Shown here one piece after another: positions 26,608-34,706 of a stretch of 64,000 nucleotides of DNA. This DNA comes from Falsiroseomonas sp050563545 (GTDB lineage Bacteria > Pseudomonadota > Alphaproteobacteria > Acetobacterales > Acetobacteraceae). The DNA is taken from NCBI RefSeq assembly GCF_050563545.1, contig NZ_JBNXUM010000028.1:27272-91271 (forward strand), written 5' to 3'. The position numbers were made by a program, and so were the translations under genes. The notes under the pieces are model-generated. The model was not told the DNA's origin, searched no databases, and was given only the letters and a program-made list of their open reading frames with translations. The first letter of the stretch is position 1. Every line of letters begins with the position of its first letter.

Positions 26608-27526
26608 GGCGTGCGACGTCGGTGAAGTCGCGCCCTTCGCGGAAGGCCTCGATGTCGCCGAGGATGCGCGCGATCACGGCGGCGCGCGTCTCGTAGGTGA
26701 TGGAGGAGGAATGCGGCTCCAGCACCACGTTCTCGAGCAACAGGAAGCGCGGGTCGAGCTTCGGTTCGGTTGCGAAGACGTCGAGGCCAGCCGCGGCGAT
26801 GGTGCCGTTCTGCAGCGCGGCGATCAGCGCGTCCTCGTCCACCACGCCGCCGCGGGCGACGTTGACGAAGACGCCGCGCGGGCCCAGCGCCTTCAGCACC
26901 GCTGCGTCCACCATGCCGTTGGTCTCCGCGCCGCCGGGGACAGCCATGATCAGCACGTCGGACCGCTGCGCCAGGTCGCGGAGATCAGGCACGTAGTCCC
27001 AGGCGATCTCCGGCTTCGGCCGCGGCCCCATCCAGGCGACGGCCATGCCGAGGCCCGCGCAGCGCCGCGCGATGGCCTGGCCGATCCTGCCCATCCCTGC
27101 GATTCCCGCGGCCTTGCGGTGCAGGCTGATGGACGGCGCGATGCGTTCCGCGCCCCAACGCCCGGCACGGACGAAGCGGTCGGCCTCCGCGATGCGGCGC
27201 GCGGCGGCGTACATCAGGCCGATCGCGGCGTCCGCCACGTCCTCCGTCATGACGTCGGGGGTGTAGCCGACCTTGATGCCACGCCTGGCCGCGGCGGGCA
27301 GGTCGGACTTCTCCAGGCCCGTGCCCTGGCTCGCGATCATCCTCACATCCGGCAGGCGATCGAGCTGGGCCGCGGTGAAGCCGGCGATGGCGGTGGTGAC
27401 CGCGATGCGGAAACCCGGGCGCGGGACGTCGTTCGGCTTGTCGTCCACGAGGTCGTAATGCTCGGCGAGTGCCGCGCGCAGGTCAGCGGGGATCGGCACC
27501 AGCAGCAGGATCGGTTCGCGCGCCAT
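26600..27526 (-). CDS. D-isomer-specific 2-hydroxyacid dehydrogenase
   Basis: 308 residues. NAD-binding loop GIAGMGRIGQAIARR near residue 140; the catalytic trio is Arg in VNVARGGVVDED, Glu in FATEPKLDP and His in LEPHSSS. These mark an active glyoxylate/hydroxypyruvate-reductase-like enzyme that reduces a 2-keto acid or oxidises a 2-hydroxy acid. Two bases separate it from the enoyl-CoA hydratase gene upstream and its 3' end overlaps the GntR gene. Its cofactor preference cannot be read confidently. Confidence 0.9.
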   Translation of the reverse strand: MAREPILLLVPIPADLRAALAEHYDLVDDKPNDVPRPGFRIAVTTAIAGFTAAQLDRLPDVRMIASQGTGLEKSDLPAAARRGIKVGYTPDVMTEDVADAAIGLMYAAARRIAEADRFVRAGRWGAERIAPSISLHRKAAGIAGMGRIGQAIARRCAGLGMAVAWMGPRPKPEIAWDYVPDLRDLAQRSDVLIMAVPGGAETNGMVDAAVLKALGPRGVFVNVARGGVVDEDALIAALQNGTIAAAGLDVFATEPKLDPRFLLLENVVLEPHSSSITYETRAAVIARILGDIEAFREGRDFTDVARHA

Positions 27527-27528
27527 GA

Positions 27529-28305
27529 TCAGCGCCCCTTGAAGACGGGCTTGCGCTTCTCCGCGAAGGCGCGCCAGGCCTCCTGCGTGTCCTCGGTCGA
27601 GGCGAGGGCGACGGTCTGCGACTGCTCGAAGCGGTAGCCTTCGTGCAGCGGCATGTATTCCGTGACCTGGAAGGACTTCTTCGCGGCCTGGACGGCGAGC
27701 GGCACCTTGGCCGCGATCTCGCGCCCGATCTTCTGCGCCTCGGCCAGCAGGGCGTCGCGCGGCAGGCAGAGCGAGGCCGCGTTCATCCGCAGCAGCTCCG
27801 GCCCCGTCATCCGGCGCGCGGTGTAGATCATCAGCCGCGCATCGGATTCGCCGAGGTGGCGGCGCACATGCTTCACGCCGCCCGCGAGACCAACGTCAAC
27901 CTCCGTCATGGAGAGATACGCGTCCTCCGCCACCAGGATGATGTCTGCGCAGAGCGCCAGCACGCAGCCCGCGCCGATGCCCAGGCCATTGACCGCGGCG
28001 ATCACGGGCTTCTGGCATTCCATCACGCTGTCGAAGACAGCGCGCGTCAGGCGGTTGTGGCGGGGATAGGCGCCGGGCTCGCCCGCGATGTTGGGGCGTT
28101 CCTTCAGGTCGGCGCCGGCGCAGAAGGCCTTGCCGGCGCCGGTCAGCACCACGGCGCGGACGTCCGCGCGGTCGTGCAGCTCGTCGAAGACGCGCACGAT
28201 CTCCTCGCGCATCGCGCGGTTCATGGCGTTGACGGGCGGGCGATCCAGCGTGACGGTCGCGACGTAGTCCGCGACCTCCAGCTTCAAGGTTTCGTAGTCG
28301 CTCAT
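27529..28305 (-). CDS. Enoyl-CoA hydratase/isomerase family protein
   Basis: 258 residues of the crotonase fold. The oxyanion-hole strings are AFCAGADLKE near residue 65 and GLGIGAGCVLALCADI near 110, followed by MTEVDVGLAGGVKHVRRH with the catalytic Glu of hydratases. The start is ATG 28305, inside the stop of the upstream Bug gene; an earlier in-frame ATG at 28344 lies within that gene and is unlikely. With the CoA-transferase at 32778 it gives the operon a CoA-thioester branch. Confidence 0.9.
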   Translation of the reverse strand: MSDYETLKLEVADYVATVTLDRPPVNAMNRAMREEIVRVFDELHDRADVRAVVLTGAGKAFCAGADLKERPNIAGEPGAYPRHNRLTRAVFDSVMECQKPVIAAVNGLGIGAGCVLALCADIILVAEDAYLSMTEVDVGLAGGVKHVRRHLGESDARLMIYTARRMTGPELLRMNAASLCLPRDALLAEAQKIGREIAAKVPLAVQAAKKSFQVTEYMPLHEGYRFEQSQTVALASTEDTQEAWRAFAEKRKPVFKGR

Positions 28306-29267
28306 TCCGCGCGTATCCCCGCAGCTTCGATCACCTGTTTCCACCGCGCGCTCTCCGCGGCGATGGTCGCGGCCAGTTCCTCGGGCGTGGAGGGCGTGGC
28401 TTCCTCGCCCAGCGCCTCCATCCGCGCGCGGTAGGCGGGGTCATTCAGGATGCCGACGATCGCCTGGTTGAGCCGCGCGACGATCGGCGCCGGCGTGCCG
28501 CCGGTGGTCGCGACGTAGTTGAAGGGCGCGGCGTCGAAGCCGGGCAGCGTCTCGGCCAGGGCGGGCAGGTCGGCAGCGAGCGCGGATCGCTGCGGCGTCG
28601 TGACGCCGAGCGCGCGCAGGCTGCCCGCGCGCGAGGGCGGCAGCAGGATCGAGAGCGTGTCGAGTGCCATGCTGACATTCCCCGCCAGCAGGTCCGTCAT
28701 GGCGGGACCGGTGCCGCGGTACGGCACGTGCGTGATGTCGATCTGCGCGAGGAACTTCAGCATCTCGCCCGCGAGGTGCGACGACGAGCCGATGCCGGAA
28801 GTGGCGAAGGTCAGCGTGCCCGGCCGCGCCTTGGCGAGCGCGATGAGCTCCGCGACGTCCCGCGCCTGGATCGAGGGATGGATCGCCAGCAGATTGGGCG
28901 CGCGCTTGTAGCCCGAGACCGGCGCAAAATCGCGCACGGGATCATACGGCACGCCGCGCATCAGCCAGGGGTTCACGATCTGTGGGCCGGGCGTGCCGTA
29001 GAGCAGCGTGTGACCATCCGGCGTCGCGCGGGCCACGACCTGCGCGCCGATGGTCGCACCGCCGCCCGGGCGGTTCTCCACCACGACGGGCTGGCCGAGC
29101 ACGCCGGCCAGCGGCTCCGCCAGCTGCCGCGCGCTGGCGTCAGCGGAGCCGCCGGCGGCGAAGGGGCAGATCATGCGGATCGGGCGGTTCGGGAACGCGC
29201 CCTGCGCCAGCGCGGGCAGCGGCAGTACGATGCCGGCGGCGAGGATGGTGCGGCGTCTCGTCTTCAT
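28302..29267 (-). CDS. Tripartite tricarboxylate transporter receptor (TctC/Bug family)
   Basis: 321 residues. Signal peptide MKTRRRTILAAGIVLPLPALA, then FPNRPIRMICPFAAGGSADASAR, VVENRPGGGATIGA and DGHTLLYGTPG. The gene overlaps both the preceding Bug gene and the following enoyl-CoA hydratase by four bases. It is the third of three consecutive Bug genes, which is unusual: typical loci have one. Confidence 0.93.
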   Translation of the reverse strand: MKTRRRTILAAGIVLPLPALAQGAFPNRPIRMICPFAAGGSADASARQLAEPLAGVLGQPVVVENRPGGGATIGAQVVARATPDGHTLLYGTPGPQIVNPWLMRGVPYDPVRDFAPVSGYKRAPNLLAIHPSIQARDVAELIALAKARPGTLTFATSGIGSSSHLAGEMLKFLAQIDITHVPYRGTGPAMTDLLAGNVSMALDTLSILLPPSRAGSLRALGVTTPQRSALAADLPALAETLPGFDAAPFNYVATTGGTPAPIVARLNQAIVGILNDPAYRARMEALGEEATPSTPEELAATIAAESARWKQVIEAAGIRAE

Positions 29268-30343
29268 TCGATGGTGATCCGCTGGGCCGTGATGACGCCA
29301 CGCCAGCGCTCGATCTCCTCGGCGACCATGGCGGCGAGTTCCTCCGGCGTGCCGCCCAGCGCCTCCGATCCCAGCGAGGCCAGGCGCTCGCGCACCGAGG
29401 GCATGCGCAGCGCCTGGTTCACTGCAGCGTTCATGGCGTGGATGGCCGGGGGCGGCGCGCCGGCGGTGACGACGAGGTAGTTGAAGGACGCCTCGTGATA
29501 GCCCGGCAGGGTGCGCGCGATGGGCGGCAGTTCCGGCGCGATCTCAGCGGGGTCACGCGTGCTGACCGCCAGCGCCTTCAGGCGGTTGTCGCGTACAAGC
29601 GGGATCAACGAGGCCGCGGTGTCCAACGTGAAGTCCACGCGGCCACCGATGATGTCCTGCACGCCGGGCGCGGTGCCGCGATAGGGAATGTGCAGCAGCT
29701 CGATCCCCGCCATCTGCGCGAACAGCGCGGCGGCGAGGTGCGCCGACGATCCGATGCCGGAGCTGCAATACGTCACCTGCCCCGGCCGCGCCTTCGCCAT
29801 CGCGATCAGCCCCGCGACGTCGGTGGCCGGAAAGTCCGGCCGCACCACCAGCAGCTTCGGCGAGCGGATCAGCGCGGCCAGCGGCGCGAAGTCCTTCTGT
29901 GCGTCGTATTGCAGGTTCCGGATCATCAAGGGATTGAGGATCTGGATCGGCGGCGGGCAATACAGCATCGTCGCCTCGGCGGCCGGCGCGCGTGCCACCT
30001 GCACCGCGGCGATCTGTCCGTTGGCGCCGGGCCTGTTCTCCACCACCACGGTCTGGCCGAGGATGCGTCCCATCGGCTCCGCCACCATCCGCGCGACGGT
30101 GTCGGCGGTGCCGCCCGGCGTGACGGGGATGATCATGCGGAGCGGCTTGTCCGGCGACCAGGATTGCGCGCGCGCGACGGACGGCGCGGTGAGGGCGGCC
30201 AGGATGGCTCCGCCCGCTGCCAGGACCGACCTGCGGGCGGCATCGCCGGCCGAGGCCGCGAACGCGGCCCGCCGGCAGTCCGGCGAGCCAAGCTCGCGGA
30301 GCGGGCGTCCGGCGCTTGAGGGCAACACGCTGCGGCGCTTCAT
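29264..30343 (-). CDS. Tripartite tricarboxylate transporter receptor with an interrupted signal region
   Basis: 359 residues, about 35 more than its paralogs. The excess is at the N-terminus: MKRRSVL opens the protein and RRSVLAAGGAILAAL reappears about 35 residues later as a normal signal peptide. The stretch between is Arg/Gly/Ala-rich and its DNA is full of small hairpins (see 30241-30320). The mature part is ordinary: SWSPDKPLRMIIPVTPGG, VVENRPGANGQ and the usual C-terminal domain. Either translation begins at 30343 and the signal is buried, or an unseen internal start is used. The gene ends overlapping the next Bug gene. Confidence 0.85.
   Translation of the reverse strand: MKRRSVLPSSAGRPLRELGSPDCRRAAFAASAGDAARRSVLAAGGAILAALTAPSVARAQSWSPDKPLRMIIPVTPGGTADTVARMVAEPMGRILGQTVVVENRPGANGQIAAVQVARAPAAEATMLYCPPPIQILNPLMIRNLQYDAQKDFAPLAALIRSPKLLVVRPDFPATDVAGLIAMAKARPGQVTYCSSGIGSSAHLAAALFAQMAGIELLHIPYRGTAPGVQDIIGGRVDFTLDTAASLIPLVRDNRLKALAVSTRDPAEIAPELPPIARTLPGYHEASFNYLVVTAGAPPPAIHAMNAAVNQALRMPSVRERLASLGSEALGGTPEELAAMVAEEIERWRGVITAQRITIE
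30241..30320. repeat. Hairpin-rich insertion in the 5' part of a Bug gene
   Basis: GGCCGCG-AA-CGCGGCC (30254-30269), CGAG-N5-CTCG just after it and two copies of GTCCGGCG (about 30278 and 30308) crowd 80 bases that encode the extra N-terminal residues of the 29264-30343 protein. The arrangement resembles a REP-like palindromic element that entered the signal-peptide codons and kept the frame. Confidence 0.5.
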
Positions 30344-30348
30344 CGCGA

Positions 30349-31320
30349 CTATTCCAGCCTCGCGCCGGTGGCGCGCACGACTTCGCCCCAGGTGGCGTAG
30401 GTCTCGCGGATGAAGGCGGCGAACTGCTCGGGCGTGCTGCCGACGATGCGGCCGCCCTGCTCCGTCAGCGTCCGCCTGGCATCGGGATCCTGCAGCGCGG
30501 CCTGCACACCCTCATACAGCTTCGCGACGCGGTCGGGGGGGATGCGGGCCGGGCCGAGCACGCCGTACCAGGTCTCGCTGATCATATTGGGGACGCCGGC
30601 CTCGATCGCGGTGGGCACATCGGGCAGGATCTCCAGCCGGTCGGCGGAGGTGACGGCAAGCGCGGGCACCGCGCCGGCGCGCACATGGCCGATCAGCGCG
30701 GGCACGTCGGCCGCCAGGATCTGAATGCGGCCCGCCAGCAGGTCCGTCACTGCCGGCGCGGCGCCGCCATAGGGCACGTGCTCGATGTCGATGCCGGCGC
30801 GCAGCTTCAGCAGCTCGCCCGCCATGTGCAGCGAGGAGCCGATGCCGGCGGAGCCGAAGGCGAGCCGCCCGGGCCGCGCCTTCGCCATGGCGACGAGATC
30901 CGCCAGCGTCCGCGTGCCGAGGTTCGGCGCGACCGAGATGATCTGCGGGACCGCGAGCACCTGGCTGATGGGCGTGAGGTCGCGCAGCGGGTCGTAGGGC
31001 ATGTTGGTGCGGAGATGCGGCAGGATGACGATGGCGCCGCTGGACGCCATCACCACGCTGTAGCCGTCCGGCCGCGACTTCGCGACGGCATCCACGCCGA
31101 TCGCGCCGCCGGCGCCGGGCCGCGCTTCCACCACGACGGGCTTGCCGAGCTTCTCGCTCATCGCGCGGCCCACGACGCGCGCGATGATGTCGGCGGGGCC
31201 GCCGGCCGCGAAGGGCACGATCATGCGGATGGGCTGGTCGGGGAAGGCGGCCTGCGCCGCGGCCCGACCCGCCAGCGCGGGCGCGGCCAGCAAGGCCAGC
31301 GCGGTCCTCCGGTTCAGCAT
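30349..31320 (-). CDS. Tripartite tricarboxylate transporter receptor (TctC/Bug family)
   Basis: 323 residues. Signal peptide MLNRRTALALLAAPALAGRAAA, then FPDQPIRMIVPFAAGGPADIIAR, VVVEARPGAGGAIG and a DGYSVVMASSG segment. GGGAGGA precedes ATG 31320. It follows the amidohydrolase by 25 bases, reproducing the order CMD, amidohydrolase, Bug found at 3.8-6.4 kb. Another Bug gene follows after five bases. Confidence 0.93.
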   Translation of the reverse strand: MLNRRTALALLAAPALAGRAAAQAAFPDQPIRMIVPFAAGGPADIIARVVGRAMSEKLGKPVVVEARPGAGGAIGVDAVAKSRPDGYSVVMASSGAIVILPHLRTNMPYDPLRDLTPISQVLAVPQIISVAPNLGTRTLADLVAMAKARPGRLAFGSAGIGSSLHMAGELLKLRAGIDIEHVPYGGAAPAVTDLLAGRIQILAADVPALIGHVRAGAVPALAVTSADRLEILPDVPTAIEAGVPNMISETWYGVLGPARIPPDRVAKLYEGVQAALQDPDARRTLTEQGGRIVGSTPEQFAAFIRETYATWGEVVRATGARLE

Positions 31321-31345
31321 GTCGTGTCCTCCCGTTCGTTCCTGC

Positions 31346-32188
31346 TCAGAAGCCGAAAAGCCGCGCCGGATTGTCGACCAGGATCCGGCGCGCCAGCGTG
31401 TCGTCGTCCAGCCAGTCGAGGAAGCGATCGAGCATCGCGCCCGCATCCGGCGGCGGCTCCATCCGGACATAGGGCCAATCGGAGCCCCAGAGGATGCGGT
31501 CGGGATTGGCCGCGACCAGACGTTCCTGCACGCGGCGCCGGTCGGCGTCCGGCGCGCGCACGCGGCAGAGCGTCGCTTTGACCCAGAGATCGCCGCCGCG
31601 GAGGTGATCGAGGATGGTCGCCAGCGCGGGATCGTCGGCGCCGGCGGGCATGGCGAGGTGATCGAGCACGATCGGCAGCCGCATCCGCATCAGCGATGGC
31701 AGCAGTTCCGCGCATCGCGCCGCGGCGGCCCAGAGATGTGCCTGCCAGCCGAGTGCGCGCAGGCGCGGCGCGAGCTTCTCCAGCGTCTCGACGCCGATGC
31801 TGCCGGGGTAGCGGCCGGTGCCGGAGGGCGCCGGCATCTCCACGAAGCGCAGCGCGCGGATGCCGGCGTCGTGCCAGGCGGCGAGCGTCGCGTCCGCGAC
31901 GGTCTCGTCGGCGATCATCACACCGCGGAGCGATGCGTCGCGCGAGAGGGCATCGAGCAGGCAGGCGGGATCGCGACCATAGGGCGCGGCCTGCACCAGC
32001 ACGGCGCGCGGACAGCCGAGCGTCGCTCGCATGGCCTGGTGGATGCCGAGCGAGGCGAGCGGCAGCGCGTAGGGTGCCGGGCCGTTGGGGAAGCGGGCGT
32101 CGAAGACATGGGTGTGCGTGTCGCAGGCGCCGTCCGGCACGGCGCGCCGAGGCTTCGTGACGGCGGGGGCCGCGACGCGGTCGGTCAC
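31346..32188 (-). CDS. Amidohydrolase-family hydrolase (2-pyrone-4,6-dicarboxylate lactonase-like)
   Basis: 280 residues, shorter than the paralogous amidohydrolase at 4344. It has the strand-1 metal motif CDTHTHVFD (22-30), VLDHLAMP in the middle and LWGSDWPY near 235 with the active-site Asp, the pattern of LigI-type lactonases. The start is GTG 32188, overlapping the stop of the CMD-like gene. Together they suggest hydrolysis of a lactone or cyclic ester of a carboxylic acid (inference). The Bug receptor follows. Confidence 0.88.
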   Translation of the reverse strand: MTDRVAAPAVTKPRRAVPDGACDTHTHVFDARFPNGPAPYALPLASLGIHQAMRATLGCPRAVLVQAAPYGRDPACLLDALSRDASLRGVMIADETVADATLAAWHDAGIRALRFVEMPAPSGTGRYPGSIGVETLEKLAPRLRALGWQAHLWAAAARCAELLPSLMRMRLPIVLDHLAMPAGADDPALATILDHLRGGDLWVKATLCRVRAPDADRRRVQERLVAANPDRILWGSDWPYVRMEPPPDAGAMLDRFLDWLDDDTLARRILVDNPARLFGF

Positions 32189-32778
32189 CGCCGGCGTTCC
32201 GGCAGCGCGAACAGGCCGCGCTCGGGCGGGGTCAGGGGATCGCGCTCACCATCGGGCAGCGGGACGCCATGCGCGTTCAGCGTCATGGAGACCATGGTGT
32301 AGTAGCCGATCAGCGCGGTGAGCTCGACGACGCCTTTCACGCCGAAAGCGTCGCGCGCGGCGGCGTAGGCGGCGTCGGAGACGCGGCCGTCATGCTGCAA
32401 TTCGCGCGCGAAGTCGTAGACCGCGGCTTCCCCCGCATCGGCAATGTAGGGCGCGCGGCCGTCCCTGATGGCGTCGAGCACCGCGACGGAAACGCCTGCC
32501 TGTTCGGCCGCGCGCGCATGCACGAACCACTCGACCTGGCTGCTCCAGCGCCGGCCGGTGACGCAGATCGCGAGTTCCGACAAGCGCTTAGGCAGGGAGG
32601 TGTTGAAGCGCAGCGCCTCGCCCAGCGCGGACCAACGGCCGGCGAGTTCGGCATTGTGAATGGCGGCGCGCAGGGGCCCGATCACCTGGCCGCGCGGACC
32701 CGACACCACGCGGTCCCAGACCTCGCGCTGCGCGGCGTCGAGCTCGTCCCGGCCGGGCAGCGGGATGCGCGGCGCCAT
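32185..32778 (-). CDS. Carboxymuconolactone decarboxylase-like (CMD family) protein
   Basis: 197 residues. The core LGEALRFNTSLPKRLSELAI and the following RRWSSQVEWFVHARAAEQAGV align along their length with the CMD protein at 3778-4347, so they are paralogs. The CxxC of AhpD is missing here too. It shares one base with the CoA-transferase stop (TGATG) and overlaps the amidohydrolase start, so expression is tightly coupled. Confidence 0.86.
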   Translation of the reverse strand: MAPRIPLPGRDELDAAQREVWDRVVSGPRGQVIGPLRAAIHNAELAGRWSALGEALRFNTSLPKRLSELAICVTGRRWSSQVEWFVHARAAEQAGVSVAVLDAIRDGRAPYIADAGEAAVYDFARELQHDGRVSDAAYAAARDAFGVKGVVELTALIGYYTMVSMTLNAHGVPLPDGERDPLTPPERGLFALPERRR

Positions 32779-33986
32779 CAGATCACGCCCTTTGCGGACA
32801 GCGCCGCGCGGTCGTCGTCGCCCAGGCCAAGTTCGGCCAGCACGTCGTTCGTGTGTTGTCCCAGCGTCGGCGGCGGCCTGTCGAAGCTCAGCGGCGCGTC
32901 CTGCATGCGGATCGGGCTGACGATTTGCGGTACCCTGCCGGCGAGCGGATGCGGCAGGTGGCGGAGCATCTCGCGATGCCTGACCTGCGGGTCCTCCAAG
33001 ACGTCGGGCACGGCATTGATCGGGCCGCAGGGTACGCCGGCGGCATCGAGCTTCGCGATGAGTTCGGCGCGGGTGAACTCGGAAAAGCGCTCGGCCAGCA
33101 TCGGGGTCAGCGCGCCTTCGTTCTTCACGCGATCCTGGTTCCTGGCGAAGCGCGGATCGCGCGCCCAGTCGGCCCGGTCGATCGCCTCGCAGAGCTTCAC
33201 GAACTGCCCGTCATTGCCGACGGCGAGCACGATGAAGCCGTCCTTCGCGGGGAAGACGTCCTGCGGCTGTATGTTGGGATGGCGGTTGCCCGCGCGGTGG
33301 GGCACGCGGCCGCCGACCAGGAAGTTCATGGCCTGGTTCGCGAGCATCCCCGACGCCACGTCGAGCATGGCGAGGTCGATCGTCTCGCCCTGCCCGGTCC
33401 GCTCGCGCTTCGCGATCGCGGCCAGGATCGCGACGGCGGCGTACATCCCCGTCATGAGGTCCACGATCGGCACGCCGACCTTCTGCGGCGCGCCGTCCTT
33501 CTCCCCGGTGATGGACATCAGGCCGCCCATCGCCTGGATCATGAAGTCGTAGGCCGCCTGGTCGCGGCGCGGGCCATCCTGGCCGAAGCCGGTGACGGAG
33601 CAGTAGATCAGGGATGGCTTGACCGCGCGCAGGCTGTCGGCGTCGAGGCCGTACCTTTGCAGCGCGCCGGCCTTAAAGTTCTCCACGACGACGTCGCAGC
33701 CTTCCGCAAGCTTCCTCACCAGCGCCTGCCCCTCGGGCATGGCGATGTCGATGGTGACGGACCGCTTGCCGCGGTTGACCGACAGGAAGTAGCCGGCCTC
33801 CTTCGTCGCGCTGCCGTCCTCGGCCTTCAGGAAGGGCGGGCCCCAGCTGCGGGTGTCGTCGCCGGCGCCAGGGCGCTCGATCTTGATGACGTCGGCGCCG
33901 AGGTCGGCCAGGATCTGCGTCGCCCAGGGCGCGGCCATGATGCGGCCAAGATCGAGCACGCGGATGTGGGAGAGCGCGCCGGCCAT
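32778..33986 (-). CDS. CaiB/BaiF (family III) CoA-transferase
   Basis: 402 residues. The N-terminal half has VLDLGRIMAAPWATQILADLGADVIKIE split over residues 10-37, SVNRGKRSVTID, and the catalytic Asp147 in AYDFMIQAMGG, to which the acyl group is transferred. The C-terminal half carries HPNIQPQDVF and the GVPCGPIN signature. It forms interlocked dimers in the family. It lies third-nearest the start of the long operon and likely activates an imported or hydrolysed acid as a CoA ester. The start of the CMD gene is one base into its stop. Confidence 0.93.
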   Translation of the reverse strand: MAGALSHIRVLDLGRIMAAPWATQILADLGADVIKIERPGAGDDTRSWGPPFLKAEDGSATKEAGYFLSVNRGKRSVTIDIAMPEGQALVRKLAEGCDVVVENFKAGALQRYGLDADSLRAVKPSLIYCSVTGFGQDGPRRDQAAYDFMIQAMGGLMSITGEKDGAPQKVGVPIVDLMTGMYAAVAILAAIAKRERTGQGETIDLAMLDVASGMLANQAMNFLVGGRVPHRAGNRHPNIQPQDVFPAKDGFIVLAVGNDGQFVKLCEAIDRADWARDPRFARNQDRVKNEGALTPMLAERFSEFTRAELIAKLDAAGVPCGPINAVPDVLEDPQVRHREMLRHLPHPLAGRVPQIVSPIRMQDAPLSFDRPPPTLGQHTNDVLAELGLGDDDRAALSAKGVI

Positions 33987-33989
33987 GCG

Positions 33990-34598
33990 TCAGGCATCCA
34001 CGATCGGGGTTGCGCGCATCGAGGGCCGTTCCGCGAACCCGCTCTGCCAGGCCGACAGCTTCGGGCATCGCGCGCGCCAGCCGATTTCGGGGAAGCGGAA
34101 GTCCATGTAGTCGCCGGCGATGGCGATGGTGATCTGCGCGAGGCCGAGCGGCGCGGCGGCGATCGCCCCGGCTTCCGCCTCCAACGACTTCAGCACGGCG
34201 TCGGTCTTGAGCTGGAAGGCCTCGATCAGCTCGGTCATCGGCTGCCCCTTGGCGCGCTCGTTCCGCCAGAGGATGAGCAGGTCGAGGAAGCCGTTGGCGA
34301 GCGCGTGGCGCCGCAGCTCCGTCCAGCGCGCAGGGCCTTCGCGCGGGATCAGCCTGCCGCCGCCGGCCATGCTGTCGAGATACTCGACGATGACCGCGCT
34401 GTCGTAGAGCACCGTGCCGTCGTCCAGCACCATCGTCGGGATCTTGGCGAGCGGGTTGTCCGGCATCAGCTCGCGCGCGGGCTTCAGCATCGCGGCGACG
34501 GTGCGCTGCGTCGTGATGCGGTCGGCGAGCCCCAGCTCATGCGCCGCGACCATGACCTTGCGCACGAAGGGCGAGCGCGGGGACCAATGCAGCTTCAT
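33990..34598 (-). CDS. Glutathione S-transferase family protein
   Basis: 202 residues. The thioredoxin-like half starts MKLHWSPRSPFVRKVMVAA with the active-site Ser in the RSPF context, followed by NPLAKIPTMVLDDG (cis-Pro) and LYDSAVIVEYLD (glutathione gamma-glutamyl binding). A helical domain follows. I prefer ATG 34598 over the GTG at 34607, which is too near GAGGGAGG. It is the first gene of the long minus-strand operon and faces the tartrate dehydratase genes. Confidence 0.88.
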   Translation of the reverse strand: MKLHWSPRSPFVRKVMVAAHELGLADRITTQRTVAAMLKPARELMPDNPLAKIPTMVLDDGTVLYDSAVIVEYLDSMAGGGRLIPREGPARWTELRRHALANGFLDLLILWRNERAKGQPMTELIEAFQLKTDAVLKSLEAEAGAIAAAPLGLAQITIAIAGDYMDFRFPEIGWRARCPKLSAWQSGFAERPSMRATPIVDA

Positions 34599-34635
34599 CC
34601 GGCGCACGCGCCTCCCTCGGGGTTTTGGTTCGTTA

Positions 34636-34651
34636 GGTCAGTCTTATGACC
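34636..34651. promoter_or_regulatory. Inverted repeat between the long operon and tartrate dehydratase genes
   Basis: GGTCA-GTCTTA-TGACC has five-base arms around a six-base centre and sits in the 108-base gap between two divergent operons. It is AT-richer than its surroundings. GntR-type regulators (one at 25870, one at 36264) often bind such sites, so it is a candidate operator. Confidence 0.45.
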
Positions 34652-34706
34652 CTTTACGCCTGGCGCGTCCAGTCCCAGGATGCCGCCCGGGTTCGAGGAA
34701 ACGTGC

